Positions 41,669-50,324 of a DNA stretch of 64,000 nucleotides are shown here, piece after piece. The position numbers and the translations under genes were made by a program. The notes below the pieces were generated by a model. That model had not been told where the DNA came from and made no database searches. It was given only the letters and a program-made list of their open reading frames with translations. The stretch spans positions 558,001-622,000 of the forward strand of contig NZ_JBJDPS010000002.1 of the NCBI RefSeq assembly GCF_044901685.1. Reading direction: 5' to 3'. This stretch comes from Micromonospora_G sp044901685 (GTDB taxonomy: Bacteria > Actinomycetota > Actinomycetes > Mycobacteriales > Micromonosporaceae). The stretch's first letter is position 1. Each line of letters opens with the position of its first letter.

Positions 41669-43252
41669 TCAGCGGGCCGGGCAGCGCAGGCCGGCGGGGG
41701 GCACGGTGAGGTCGACCAGGTACGCGTCCACCGCCTCGGTGATGCAACGCGTCTGCGGGTACGCGGTGTGGCCCTCGCCGTCCCAGGTCAGCACGGTGCC
41801 GACGCCGAGCATCTCGGCCAGCTTCGGCGTCTGCTCGTACGGGGTGGCCGGGTCACCGGTGGTGCCGACGACCAGGATCGGCGGCGCCCCGGTCGCCGGG
41901 CCGGTCGGGTAGGGGTCCCGCTGCGCCGGCCAGTACCGGCAGGTCAACAGGCCGAGCGCGAGCGGGGGGCCGAAGAGCGGGTAGCGGGTCCGCCACTGCG
42001 ACTGGAGATCGCGGATTCCGGCCAGGTCCGGGGTGCCCTCGTCGTCGGCGCAGTTGACGGTCAGGTTGGCGTCGAAGAGGTTCGAGTAGGTGCCGTCCGG
42101 CTCGCGTTCGGCGTACGAGTCCGCGCGCTCGAACACCCCGGTCGGGTCCCCGCCCCGCAGTTGGTCGATCGCCTTGGCCAGCTTCTCCCAGTCCGACTCG
42201 GCGTAGAGCGAGGCGATCACGGCGTACAGGATCCAACCGCCGGTCGCGGTCCGGCCGCCGCGCCCGCGCACCGGGGAGACGTCCGCCTTCGCCAGCGCCT
42301 CGGTCACCGCCGCCCGCGCGTCCGGACCGATCGGGCAACGGGCCGCGTTCTGGGCGCACCACCGGGTGAAGTTGGTGAAGGCCAGCTCGAAGCCCTTGGC
42401 CTGGCTCTCCGAGTCGGCGACGCTGTCCTGCTTCGGGTCCACCGCGCCGTCGAGCACGAGCGCCCGGACGTTACGCGGGAAGAGCTGGGCGTACGTCGCC
42501 CCGAGCAGGGTGCCGTACGAGTAGCCCAGGTAGGTCAGCTTCTCGTCGCCGACCGCCGCCCGGATCGCGTCCATGTCCCGGGCCGCCTGCTCGGTGGAGA
42601 ACAGGCGCAGTTCGTCGCCGTACCTGTCGGCGCACGCCTCGCCGATGCGCTGGTTCAGCGCCACCAGCCCGTCGAAGCCGGCCTGAGTGTCCGGGTCGGG
42701 GTCGTACCCGAAACTGGCGTCCAGGTTCTCGTCGGAGACACACTCCACCGGGCTGGACCGGGCCACGCCGCGCGGGTCGAAGCCGACGATGTCGAACCGA
42801 TCGGTCACGTCGGCCGGGATGCCGCCGAAGGCCGAACCGAAGGAGAGGTAGACCGCGGTGTCCACGCCCGAGCCGCCCGGGCCGCCCGGGTTGACCAGCA
42901 GCGAACCGATCCGGTCGCGCTGTTTGGCGGAGCGGGCCCGGATCAGGGCGATGCCGAAGGTGTCGCGGTTGTTGGGGGAGGCGGTGGCGCCGGGGGCGAG
43001 CCAGTCCCGGGGTACGGCGACGGTCGCGCAGTCGTACCGCATGTCCGGCGCGGCCCGGCCGACCAACTCGCGCGGAACCTCCGGGCAGGGCCGCCAGTCC
43101 GCGGTTCCCCCGACCGGCCCGGACGGGGCGGGACCGGCGGCCCCGCCCTCGGTACGCGGCGCGAAGACGGGCAGCGTGCAGCCGCTCAGCAGCAGTGTGG
43201 CGGCGACGCAGCCGGCGAGTACGCGCCAGCGTCGGGCGAGCGTGCGGGTCAC
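41669..43252 (-). CDS. secreted S33/TAP-like alpha/beta-hydrolase lipoprotein
   Basis: This 527-residue exported peptidase has a lipoprotein signal (basic start, hydrophobic core, LLSGC with C25), an alpha/beta-hydrolase domain with the oxyanion segment NPGGPGGSG and the nucleophile in LGYSYGTLLG, an acidic residue in VVGTTGDPATPYEQ, the catalytic His in GEGHTAYPQTRC and a TAP-like C-terminal domain. Related Streptomyces enzymes remove tripeptides from protein N-termini outside the cell. The GTG at 43252 has GGGAGG upstream. It is 36 bases from the ligase gene on the same strand. Confidence 0.92.
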   Translation of the reverse strand: MTRTLARRWRVLAGCVAATLLLSGCTLPVFAPRTEGGAAGPAPSGPVGGTADWRPCPEVPRELVGRAAPDMRYDCATVAVPRDWLAPGATASPNNRDTFGIALIRARSAKQRDRIGSLLVNPGGPGGSGVDTAVYLSFGSAFGGIPADVTDRFDIVGFDPRGVARSSPVECVSDENLDASFGYDPDPDTQAGFDGLVALNQRIGEACADRYGDELRLFSTEQAARDMDAIRAAVGDEKLTYLGYSYGTLLGATYAQLFPRNVRALVLDGAVDPKQDSVADSESQAKGFELAFTNFTRWCAQNAARCPIGPDARAAVTEALAKADVSPVRGRGGRTATGGWILYAVIASLYAESDWEKLAKAIDQLRGGDPTGVFERADSYAEREPDGTYSNLFDANLTVNCADDEGTPDLAGIRDLQSQWRTRYPLFGPPLALGLLTCRYWPAQRDPYPTGPATGAPPILVVGTTGDPATPYEQTPKLAEMLGVGTVLTWDGEGHTAYPQTRCITEAVDAYLVDLTVPPAGLRCPAR

Positions 43253-43288
43253 CAGAGACCTCCCGATCGATCTGTCGGTGTCGCCAGG

Positions 43289-44398
43289 CTACGCGGTCGG
43301 CTCCGCCCGCCCGGTTGCCGCCGGGTCGCCACCGAGCACCTGGTCGACGTCGAACCGGATCGGCCGGTCGAGCTGCTCGTACCCGCAGGACCGGGGGTCC
43401 CGGTCCGGCCGCCAGCGGACGAACTGCGCGGTGTGCCGGAACCTGTCCCCCTCCATCGCGTCGTAGCCCACCTCGGCCACCAGGTCGGGGCGGAGCGGCT
43501 CCCATTCCAGGCTCTTTGTTCCGGTCCAGCGACTCGGCCCGCCGGGCAGGCGCTGGCCCGGGGTCGGATCGCCGTGCACCCACGGGTGCCCCTCCGGTTC
43601 GCCCCGGTAGGGCGCCAGCTCTTCGAGCAGTTCGGCCCGGCGGGCGGCGGTGAACGAGGCGGAGACCCCGACGTGGTGCAGTACGCCGTTGTCGTCGTAG
43701 AGCCCGAGCAGCAGCGAACCCACCACCGGACCCGACTTGTGCCAGCGGAACCCGGCCACCACCACGTCCGCCGTACGGGCATGTTTGATCTTGAACATCA
43801 GCCGCTTGCCCGGCTCGTACCTGATCTCGGCGGGCTTGGCGATCAGCCCGTCCAGACCGGCACCCTCGAAGATCTCGAACCAGCGTCCGGCGACCTCCGG
43901 ATCGGCGGTGCTCGGGGTGACGTGCACCGGCGGCTCGACGCCGGCCAGTGCCGCCTCCAGCCGGGACCGGCGGTCCGCGTACGGCAACTCGACCAGGGAC
44001 ACGTCGTCGAGTGCGAGCAGGTCGAACGCGACCAGGTCGGCCGGGGTGGTCTCGGCCAGCATGGCCACCCGCGAGGCGGCCGGGTGGATCCGCTGGCTGA
44101 GCAGTTCGAAATCGAGCCGGGGTGCGCCGTCCGGTCCGTCCCGCCGGATCACGACCAGCTCGCCGTCGACCGCGCAGCGCGCCGGCAACTGCCGGCGGGC
44201 CTGCTCGACCACCTCGGGGAAGTAACGGGTCAGGGTCTTGCCGCCCCGGCTGGCCAACTCGACCTCGTCACCGTCCCGGAACACGATGCACCGGAACCCG
44301 TCCCACTTCGGCTCGTAACTCATGCCGGCGGCGGTGGGGATCCGGGGCACGCTCTTGGCCAGCATCGGCTCGACCGGTGGGTTGATCGGCAGCTCCAC
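43289..44398 (-). CDS. ligC: ATP-dependent DNA ligase (LigC type)
   Basis: From the GTG at 44398 this is 369 residues, the usual LigC length. The adenylation domain carries the active-site Lys K31 in YEPKWDGFR (motif I), DGELVV (III), DLVAFDLLAL (IIIa), DGLIAKP (IV) and FKIKHARTADVVV (V); an OB-fold domain follows. It joins nicks with ATP and may act in repair with the stand-alone LigD-type polymerase 4.6 kb upstream. A TTG at 44410 would add four residues; the shorter form matches the family start MxLPV-PP. It is 18 bases from the upstream glycosylase gene and likely co-transcribed with it. Confidence 0.93.
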   Translation of the reverse strand: MELPINPPVEPMLAKSVPRIPTAAGMSYEPKWDGFRCIVFRDGDEVELASRGGKTLTRYFPEVVEQARRQLPARCAVDGELVVIRRDGPDGAPRLDFELLSQRIHPAASRVAMLAETTPADLVAFDLLALDDVSLVELPYADRRSRLEAALAGVEPPVHVTPSTADPEVAGRWFEIFEGAGLDGLIAKPAEIRYEPGKRLMFKIKHARTADVVVAGFRWHKSGPVVGSLLLGLYDDNGVLHHVGVSASFTAARRAELLEELAPYRGEPEGHPWVHGDPTPGQRLPGGPSRWTGTKSLEWEPLRPDLVAEVGYDAMEGDRFRHTAQFVRWRPDRDPRSCGYEQLDRPIRFDVDQVLGGDPAATGRAEPTA

Positions 44399-44416
44399 CC
44401 GCCCAGTCAACCAGAC

Positions 44417-45334
44417 TCAGAAGCGGGCGAAGGAGCGGATCGGCATGCGGGGACCGAAGCGTGGGGCATGGATACCGGCGGTGGCCAGCAGCAGGCAGAC
44501 CCGGCCACGGTGGCCCCGGAAGGGTTCCAGCAGTTCGAGCATCCGGGCGTCGTCCCCGCGCGCCTGCCCGGCCAGCGCCCAGCTCACCGTGTTCGGGATG
44601 TGGTAGTCACCGACGCTCACCGCGTCGGCGTCGCCGTACCCGATCCGGACCACCTCGGCGGCGGTCCACGGTCCGATGCCGACGACGGCGGTCAGCCGTC
44701 GGGTCGCCTCGGCCGAGTCGGCGCACCGCTCCAACCGGTCCGCCACCGTCGCCGCCCGGCGCAGCGTGTCGGCCCGGCGCTGTTCCACCCCGAACGGGTG
44801 GAACACCCAGTACGGCGCCGCCGCCACCTCGGCCGGCTCCGGTGGTGCCCAAAGCGTCGGCACCGGTCCCGGGGCACGGGTGCCGAAGTGTCGGACCGTG
44901 GCCGCGTAACCTCGGAACGCCTCCTTGCCGGTGACCTTCTGTTCGAGGATCGCCCGCAGCAGTCTCGGCCAGACCTGCCCGGTGGCGGGAATCCGCAGGC
45001 CACGGTGGGTGTGGGCCAGTTCGGCCACCACCGGGTGGCCGGCGGCGAGGGCCGCGAAGCCGGTCAGGTCGTCCCGGAGTCCGGCGACCGCGTCGGCCCG
45101 CTCCAGCACCCATTCGGCGCCGGGTCCGTAGCCGGTGGCGACCAGATCCCCACCGGTACGCCGCAGCGCCAGCGTCGCCGGCCCGGACGGGGTACGGGTG
45201 GCCCACCAGAACGTGCCGTCGACAAAGCGGGCACACGGATCATGGTTGCCCATCGCGAGCAGGCCGACCGAGGCGGCGAGCCGGTATCCGTCCGGTGGAC
45301 GGAGCGTCCGCGTCGCCGCCGCTGTCTCGGTCAC
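44417..45334 (-). CDS. AlkA-like DNA-3-methyladenine glycosylase (HhH-GPD)
   Basis: This 305-residue protein has the helix-hairpin-helix and Gly/Pro-rich loop VVGIGPWTAAEVVRIGYG followed by the catalytic Asp in VSVGDYHIPN, as in AlkA, which excises alkylated bases. ILEQKVTGKEAFRGYAATV is another family segment. The N-terminal region lacks an Ada domain. The GTG at 45334 has a CAGAGT -10-like hexamer 6 bases upstream and no SD. With the ligase directly downstream it makes a small DNA-repair unit (base excision, then sealing). Confidence 0.9.
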   Translation of the reverse strand: MTETAAATRTLRPPDGYRLAASVGLLAMGNHDPCARFVDGTFWWATRTPSGPATLALRRTGGDLVATGYGPGAEWVLERADAVAGLRDDLTGFAALAAGHPVVAELAHTHRGLRIPATGQVWPRLLRAILEQKVTGKEAFRGYAATVRHFGTRAPGPVPTLWAPPEPAEVAAAPYWVFHPFGVEQRRADTLRRAATVADRLERCADSAEATRRLTAVVGIGPWTAAEVVRIGYGDADAVSVGDYHIPNTVSWALAGQARGDDARMLELLEPFRGHRGRVCLLLATAGIHAPRFGPRMPIRSFARF

Positions 45335-45418
45335 CCGGACACTCTGCCACGGGCGAGCGGCCGACGGCGCCCGGGGCAGACCGCTGTGACCTGGGAAAAG
45401 AGGGTACGTAAACGGGAG

Positions 45419-45450
45419 GGCACCGGGACGCCCGTGCGCGTCCCGGTGCC
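45419..45450 (-). terminator. strong hairpin downstream of the secreted-protein gene
   Basis: GGCACCGGGACGC (45419-45431) and GCGTCCCGGTGCC (45438-45450) form a perfect 13-base-pair stem with a 6-base loop. It lies about 180 bases past the stop of the minus-strand gene ending at 45633 and 85 bases upstream of the glycosylase gene, so it probably terminates the former. The rest of the 300-base gap shows nothing else. Confidence 0.7.
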
Positions 45451-45632
45451 TGTCCTACCCGGAGCAGGTCGGCTGACCTGGCAGTTGTAGGGGCCGTCCT
45501 TCCTGTCCGTCCGCTCGGTCGCGGGCCAGCCGTGGGGATTGGTTGGGGACCTGATGGCACACCGGCCGTGGAGGGGTGGTTGGTGGTGTGCCCACCTGCT
45601 CCGGGAAGTTGTTACCCGTCACCCGTCGACGG

Positions 45633-46658
45633 TCAGCGGGTGACGGTGACCCGGACCACGTCGAAGGCGGGGATCTGGTTGGCCCGCTGCATCATCGGCA
45701 CCCGGTGCGAACCGTCACCGGCCCACGAGGCGCACTGTGCCTCACCGGCGGCCGGCAGACCCGGCACGGTCACCGTGACCTCGTCGGCCCGCGCGCCGCC
45801 CTTGCCGTCCTCGGTGGCGACGAAGAACGCCGGCACCGGCGCCGGGTCCGGAGCGCTCCGGTCGCTGGTGAGCATCCGGCAGGCGGTGTGGAAGTGGCCG
45901 CGTACCAGGCCCTCCTCGGTCAGGAAGGAGCTCTCCTTGTAGTAGCCGCCCTGACCGGCCGCGAGGAAGCGGTCCCGGACCAGGTTGCGGGTGCTGACCC
46001 GGATGGTGAACGACTGGTTCACCCGGACCCGACGCGGGGCGTTGGTGATCAGCAGCGACGGGTTGTCCTCGGCGGTCGCGACCTCACCGAACTCGGTGCT
46101 GACGCAGCGGTCACCGTTCTGGAAGCCGTCGTGCGGCTGCTTCTGGCTCTGCTCGCAGCTGTTGCCGAGGATCTCCAGCGGGGCCCCGGGGTTGGCCGGG
46201 TTGCCGACCGGGGGAGCGCTGGTCGGCGCACCGGGGCTGGGGGTGCAGTTGCGACCCCGGTTGCGGTCCTGCTGCCGGTTCTGCGATCCGGCGATCAGCG
46301 GCTCCTGCCCGTCGCCGGGGTGCTGGATCGAGCCGTGGTCGTGGTACGCCGCCGCCGTGTTGGACGGGTTCGGCGCGCCGCCGGTCGGGGCCGCGCTGCC
46401 GGGCGCCAGGGTGGCCGCCGGTGCGCTCGCACCGGGCGAGGCCGGCGCGGGCGTCGGCGGCTTCGCCGGGGATGTCGCCGGGGGGCACCAGTTGCTGCCC
46501 CGGTTGCGCCAGCCGTTCGTGCCCGCCGAGGAGATCTGGGTGACCGCGACGATGCCGCCGAAGACGACCAGGGTGGAGAGTACGGCGATGAGCCGGGTAC
46601 GGCGCGGCGGACGGATCTTCCCGCGTTGCCGAGTGCTGCGGGCAGGGGTGTCGTTCAC
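45633..46658 (-). CDS. exported His/Cys-containing protein of unknown function
   Basis: This 341-residue protein has a basic N-terminus, a membrane or signal segment (about 24-45, LIAVLSTLVVFGGIVAV) and an exported region: a Pro/Ala-rich stretch (about 60-150) and a compact C-terminal domain (about 150-341). Histidines recur (YHDHGSIQHPGDG, KQPHDGF, GHFHTACRML) along with six or so cysteines, so metal or haem binding or disulfides are possible. I prefer the GTG at 46658, with GGAAGAGG at good spacing, over the GTG at 46667. It follows the DUF4142-like gene by 28 bases, in an operon. I do not recognise the family. Confidence 0.7.
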   Translation of the reverse strand: MNDTPARSTRQRGKIRPPRRTRLIAVLSTLVVFGGIVAVTQISSAGTNGWRNRGSNWCPPATSPAKPPTPAPASPGASAPAATLAPGSAAPTGGAPNPSNTAAAYHDHGSIQHPGDGQEPLIAGSQNRQQDRNRGRNCTPSPGAPTSAPPVGNPANPGAPLEILGNSCEQSQKQPHDGFQNGDRCVSTEFGEVATAEDNPSLLITNAPRRVRVNQSFTIRVSTRNLVRDRFLAAGQGGYYKESSFLTEEGLVRGHFHTACRMLTSDRSAPDPAPVPAFFVATEDGKGGARADEVTVTVPGLPAAGEAQCASWAGDGSHRVPMMQRANQIPAFDVVRVTVTR

Positions 46659-46686
46659 GTGGAGCACCTCTTCCTTAGAGGGTTGA

Positions 46687-47640
46687 TCAGCGGGGGCGGA
46701 TCAGGCGGACCATGCTGTAGGCACCGGCGATGAGCGCGGCCAGCAGCACGAGCCAGACGACGGTCGGGTTGATGCCGCCGGTGGCGGCGCGGGTGTCGAC
46801 GCTGCTGAGAAGCGAGCCCTTGCCGCCCACGACGGCTGCCGCCGCGTCGGCGGGGGCGGGGGCCGGTGGCAGCGGGAGCCGCTCGTAGTCGACCAGCCCG
46901 GTGCTTTCCAACAGGGTGATGTGGGTGAGTACGAACGCGTTCGCCTGCGCGGCGAGTTCCTGGACCACCCCGTTACGGGTACCGGCGCGGACGGCGCCGA
47001 TCGCCGGGAAGATCTTGCCGTGGGCGGCCCGCAGCCGTTCCACGAAGACCAGGTCGAACTGCGGGCCGGTGGCCCGCTGCATCTCCGCGAGCCAGCCCTT
47101 CTGCTCGGGGGTCGGCTCGGTCGGCAGGGGCACGCCGAGCTTCGCCGCGGCCCTTTCCACCAGCTCGTCCAGTGCCATGTGCTGGGGGCCGATCTTGCCG
47201 CCGACCTCCTTGACCTTCGGGGACGAGCCCTTGGCCACCGCCATGTCGCTGGCCGGCATCTCCCAGAGCCCGGCCAGCTTGACCTTGACCAACAGGTCCC
47301 GGTCGGCCGGGCCGACGGGTCCGGCGGCGGACGGCTTGGCCGGCATCTCCAGCAGCGGATTCGGCACCGCGGTGCTGACCGGGCCACCCGTCGGGTGGGC
47401 GACCACCGGACCCAGGGCCAGTGCCGGCGGCACCGCCCGGGGCGGCTGCTGCATCGGCTGGGCCGCTCGTACCGGTTGGACCTGGGCTGGCCGGGCCTGC
47501 GCCGGCTGGCCGCCGAGCGGAGCGGCGGTGGCCGCCACCGGGGCGCCGAGCACCCCGCCGAGCAGGGCGCCGGCAATTCCGGTGGTCAACGCCACCGGCC
47601 AGTTCGGCCCGCGTCGCCGGCGTGGCAGTGCGGTCAACAT
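46687..47640 (-). CDS. exported DUF4142-like four-helix protein with C-terminal membrane anchor
   Basis: This 317-residue protein has a signal segment (about 15-42, ending VAATAAPLG), a Pro/Gln-rich spacer, a helical domain (about 100-245) resembling DUF4142 (ferritin-like; DRDLLVKVKLAGLWEMPASDMA, with His in QHMALDEL, RAAHGKIFP and LTHITLLE) and a C-terminal helix (about 288-310) before RLIRPR. It should sit outside the membrane, held at its C-terminus. The ATG at 47640 has GGGGGAGG 7 bases upstream. It is the first gene of a pair and divergent from the redox genes. Confidence 0.75.
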   Translation of the reverse strand: MLTALPRRRRGPNWPVALTTGIAGALLGGVLGAPVAATAAPLGGQPAQARPAQVQPVRAAQPMQQPPRAVPPALALGPVVAHPTGGPVSTAVPNPLLEMPAKPSAAGPVGPADRDLLVKVKLAGLWEMPASDMAVAKGSSPKVKEVGGKIGPQHMALDELVERAAAKLGVPLPTEPTPEQKGWLAEMQRATGPQFDLVFVERLRAAHGKIFPAIGAVRAGTRNGVVQELAAQANAFVLTHITLLESTGLVDYERLPLPPAPAPADAAAAVVGGKGSLLSSVDTRAATGGINPTVVWLVLLAALIAGAYSMVRLIRPR

Positions 47641-47853
47641 GGGCTCACCTCCCCCTGACAATCAACAAATCTTCGACTGCCCGGAAACCGTACGGATCGT
47701 ATTGTCCGGCCGTCAATCCGGGGTCAACAAGATACGGAATTCTTAGGTCTTACTTAACAGGAACTTATGTTGGCGACGGTCAACCGGGGACATCATCCGT
47801 TCGGCCGATGGGCGCGGTTCAATGCCCAGGCCACAACGTTGGTCAGGGTCGCC

Positions 47854-47881
47854 TTGACTTTTGCGCCCGGGTCACCATACT
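47854..47881 (+). promoter_or_regulatory. sigma-70-type promoter for the ferredoxin-fusion gene
   Basis: TTGACT (47854-47859), a 16-base spacer and CATACT (47876-47881) predict a start near 47888 and a 5' leader of about 65 bases carrying AGGAGGA (47938-47944). This is the best classical promoter in the window. The 312-base divergent gap around it has visibly lower GC than the flanking genes. Confidence 0.55.
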
Positions 47882-47952
47882 GGCTGGTAGCCCAGAATGG
47901 TATAGACCCGTGGCGCTGGGCTGGTGTCATCTGGAATAGGAGGACCGCAGAC

Positions 47953-48897
47953 GTGCGCAGTGCGCAGGAAAGCGTGCATCTCATCGCCGCGACCGTGGGA
48001 TTTATTTCATTCTTCCTGCTCTGGCTCGCGGTGCTGTCCGGCCTGGTCCTCCGCAACGGCTGGGCGCTCACCCGCATCCGGCACTCGACCGCTCACGCCA
48101 CGCACTCCACCATCGCCCTGCTCGGACTCTGCCTCGCGCTGGTGCACGGTTTCGCCCAACTCGCCTCGCCCGGCGGTCCGGTTCGGCTGGTGGACCAGTT
48201 CATCCCCTTCCTCAACCCCACCGATCCGATCGGCATCGGGGTCGGCGTCGTCGCGCTGGAGCTGATGCTCGCCACGACCCTCTCCGTACTGATCCAACGT
48301 CGGTTGGGATACGCGCGGTGGCGGGCGTTGCACGCGTTGACGTACGTGGCCTTCATGCTGCTCGTCGCACACGTGCTGATCTCCGGCTCGGATGTCGGGC
48401 CACCCGTCGTCTGGGGCAGCGTACTGGTGGCCTGGCTGTCCACTGTGGCGCTCTGGATCACGACCACACCGTGGATCGGCGACCTGCGCCGTGACCTCGG
48501 CGACCGGTTCGCCTCCCGGCGACGCGGGCAGGAGATCACGGTGAACGTGGACGCCAACCGGTGCGCCCGGTTCGGCTTCTGCGAGCACGAGGCGCCGGAC
48601 GTGTTCACGCTGCGCGGCGACGGCCGGCTCGCGTACAAGGCCATGGTGCCGGCGGACCAGACCAACGCGGTGATCCGAGCGGTCGAGGTCTGCCCCGCAC
48701 GGGCGATTACCCTCAACCGGGTGCCGACCACCGTGCTCACCCCACTCCCGGTCGACCTCGATCTCGACCCGGACACCGATCCCGAGGACGACCGCCGGTC
48801 CACCCGGGTCGGTCGGCGTCCCCGGCCCCGACCGGCTCCCCGCTCCGTACCCTCGGGCAGTGGCACGGGGGTGCACCGCCGCGACGGTGCACCGTGA
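47953..48897 (+). CDS. ferric-reductase-like haem-b membrane domain fused to a 3Fe-4S ferredoxin
   Basis: This 314-residue protein has about six membrane helices (10-180) with two histidine pairs, H51/H65 and H127/H140, at the 13-14-residue spacing that ligates two haem b groups in ferric-reductase-like domains. Residues 195-260 form a small ferredoxin with C204, C210 and C247 (CARFGFC and VCPAR), the C-x5-C...CP pattern of 3Fe-4S proteins. The tail is Pro/Arg-rich. The GTG at 47953 has AGGAGGA 8 bases upstream. It overlaps the ferredoxin reductase gene by GTGA, suggesting electron flow from NAD(P)H through FAD and Fe-S to membrane haems. Confidence 0.82.
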   Translation: MRSAQESVHLIAATVGFISFFLLWLAVLSGLVLRNGWALTRIRHSTAHATHSTIALLGLCLALVHGFAQLASPGGPVRLVDQFIPFLNPTDPIGIGVGVVALELMLATTLSVLIQRRLGYARWRALHALTYVAFMLLVAHVLISGSDVGPPVVWGSVLVAWLSTVALWITTTPWIGDLRRDLGDRFASRRRGQEITVNVDANRCARFGFCEHEAPDVFTLRGDGRLAYKAMVPADQTNAVIRAVEVCPARAITLNRVPTTVLTPLPVDLDLDPDTDPEDDRRSTRVGRRPRPRPAPRSVPSGSGTGVHRRDGAP

Positions 48898-50213
48898 GGC
48901 GGCGACGCGCCGTCCGCTCCGCGTACGACCGGGTCGTGGTGGTCGGTGCGGGCCGGGCCGGGGTGGCCGCCGCCGAGGAACTGCGCCGGGCCGGTTTCCG
49001 GGGCGAGGTACGCGTGATCGGCGACGAACCGGGTGCCCCGTACGACCGCCCGGCCTGTTCGAAGGGGCTGCTCACCGGACACCGGCGCCCCGCTGACGTG
49101 CGCATGCCGGTGCTGGACGGCGCCGACATCACCTGGCATCTCGGCCGCCGGGCGGTGCACCTGGACCCGGACGACCGGGTGGTCAGCACCGACACCGGCG
49201 AGCGCTTCCGTTACGACGGGCTGGTGATCGCCAGCGGCGCCCGCGCCGCGCTGCCCCGGGGCTGGCCGGTCGGCGAAGCCGGACTGCACACCCTGCGCAC
49301 CATCGCCGACGCGTGGGCGCTGCGCGGTGCCCTGCGCGACGCCCAACGGGTGGTGGTGATCGGGGCCGGGCTGACCGGTTGCGAGGTGGCGTCCGCCATC
49401 CGCACCCTGGCCCGTGACTGCGTACTGGTCGACTCGATGCCGTACGTCCTCGCCAACGCGGTCGGCGAGACCGTCGGCCGGATGGTCACCAGGGAGGTGG
49501 CCCGCGACGGGGTCCAGTTGCGACTCGGCCGCCGGGTCACCGGGCTGAACCGGCGTCGCCGGGGCTGGCTGGTGGAGCTCGACGACGGTGACGAGGTCCT
49601 CGCCGACCTGGTCGTGACGACCACCGGCGAGCGACCCGACGTCGACTGGCTCGACGGCACCGGGATCGACATCAGCGACGGGGTGCGCTGCGACGAGAGT
49701 CTCCGGGTGCTCGGTGTCGAGGGTGTGGTCGCCGCCGGCACCGTCGCCCGCTGGCCGAACCTCCGCTACTCCCACCGGCCGCGCCGGTGTGGACACTGGA
49801 TCGCCGCACTGGAGCAGGGCCGCGCGGCCGCGCACACCCTGCTCGCCGGGGAGCGCGAGATCCCACCGGTGACCCTGGTGCCGAGATTCTGGTCCGACCA
49901 GTACGGTCTGCGCGTTCAGGTCTGCGGTGAACTGCCGTCGTACGCCGAGGTGATGGTCACCGAGATGCGGCCCGGTCGCCGCGACGCGGCCCGGGCCGGC
50001 GTGCTGGTCGGCTACCACGACGAGGGTCGACTCGTCGGTCTGGTCGCGGTCAACGCGCCGCATGCCTTCACCTCCATCACCCGGTCCATGCTCGCCGCCC
50101 CGGTCACCCTGGCCGCGCCCGCTCCCGTGGCGGTCACCGCGACCGCCCCGGTCCCGGCTCCCGCCGTTGGCACCGCCAGGCCGGCTGCCCGACGGCTCGC
50201 CGAGGCGAGCTGA
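48894..50213 (+). CDS. FAD/NAD(P)-dependent ferredoxin reductase-like protein
   Basis: This 439-residue pyridine-nucleotide oxidoreductase has an FAD fold at the start (VVVVGAGRAGVAAAEEL), an NAD(P) fold (VVVIGAGLTGCEVASAI) and the C-terminal HWIAALEQGRAAAHTLL and FWSDQYGLRVQVCG segments of ferredoxin reductases such as BphA4. The third FAD motif, usually AAGD, reads VVAAGTVARW, so the Asp that contacts the flavin is replaced by Thr. The GTG overlaps the ferredoxin-fusion stop by GTGA, so the two proteins are coupled. An Ala/Pro-rich tail of about 45 residues is extra. Confidence 0.88.
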   Translation: MRRRRAVRSAYDRVVVVGAGRAGVAAAEELRRAGFRGEVRVIGDEPGAPYDRPACSKGLLTGHRRPADVRMPVLDGADITWHLGRRAVHLDPDDRVVSTDTGERFRYDGLVIASGARAALPRGWPVGEAGLHTLRTIADAWALRGALRDAQRVVVIGAGLTGCEVASAIRTLARDCVLVDSMPYVLANAVGETVGRMVTREVARDGVQLRLGRRVTGLNRRRRGWLVELDDGDEVLADLVVTTTGERPDVDWLDGTGIDISDGVRCDESLRVLGVEGVVAAGTVARWPNLRYSHRPRRCGHWIAALEQGRAAAHTLLAGEREIPPVTLVPRFWSDQYGLRVQVCGELPSYAEVMVTEMRPGRRDAARAGVLVGYHDEGRLVGLVAVNAPHAFTSITRSMLAAPVTLAAPAPVAVTATAPVPAPAVGTARPAARRLAEAS

Positions 50214-50324
50214 CCGCCGGCCGCCCGTCGGCCACGAGAGATCCGTCGACCTGACAATGCCCCCGGCGACGGCCGGCCGCGCCCAGTACGGCAACGGTCG
50301 GCCGCCGCGTCGGGGGCCACACGG

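Noticed and set aside
41768..45490. 1240-codon plus-strand frame across the peptidase, ligase and glycosylase genes
   Set aside because: It crosses three well-supported genes on the opposite strand and their gaps; absence of stops is expected at this GC content.
45481..45520. GGGGCCGTCCTTCCTG as a third copy of the dispersed palindrome
   Set aside because: Only a partial match to one arm, with no opposing arm nearby.
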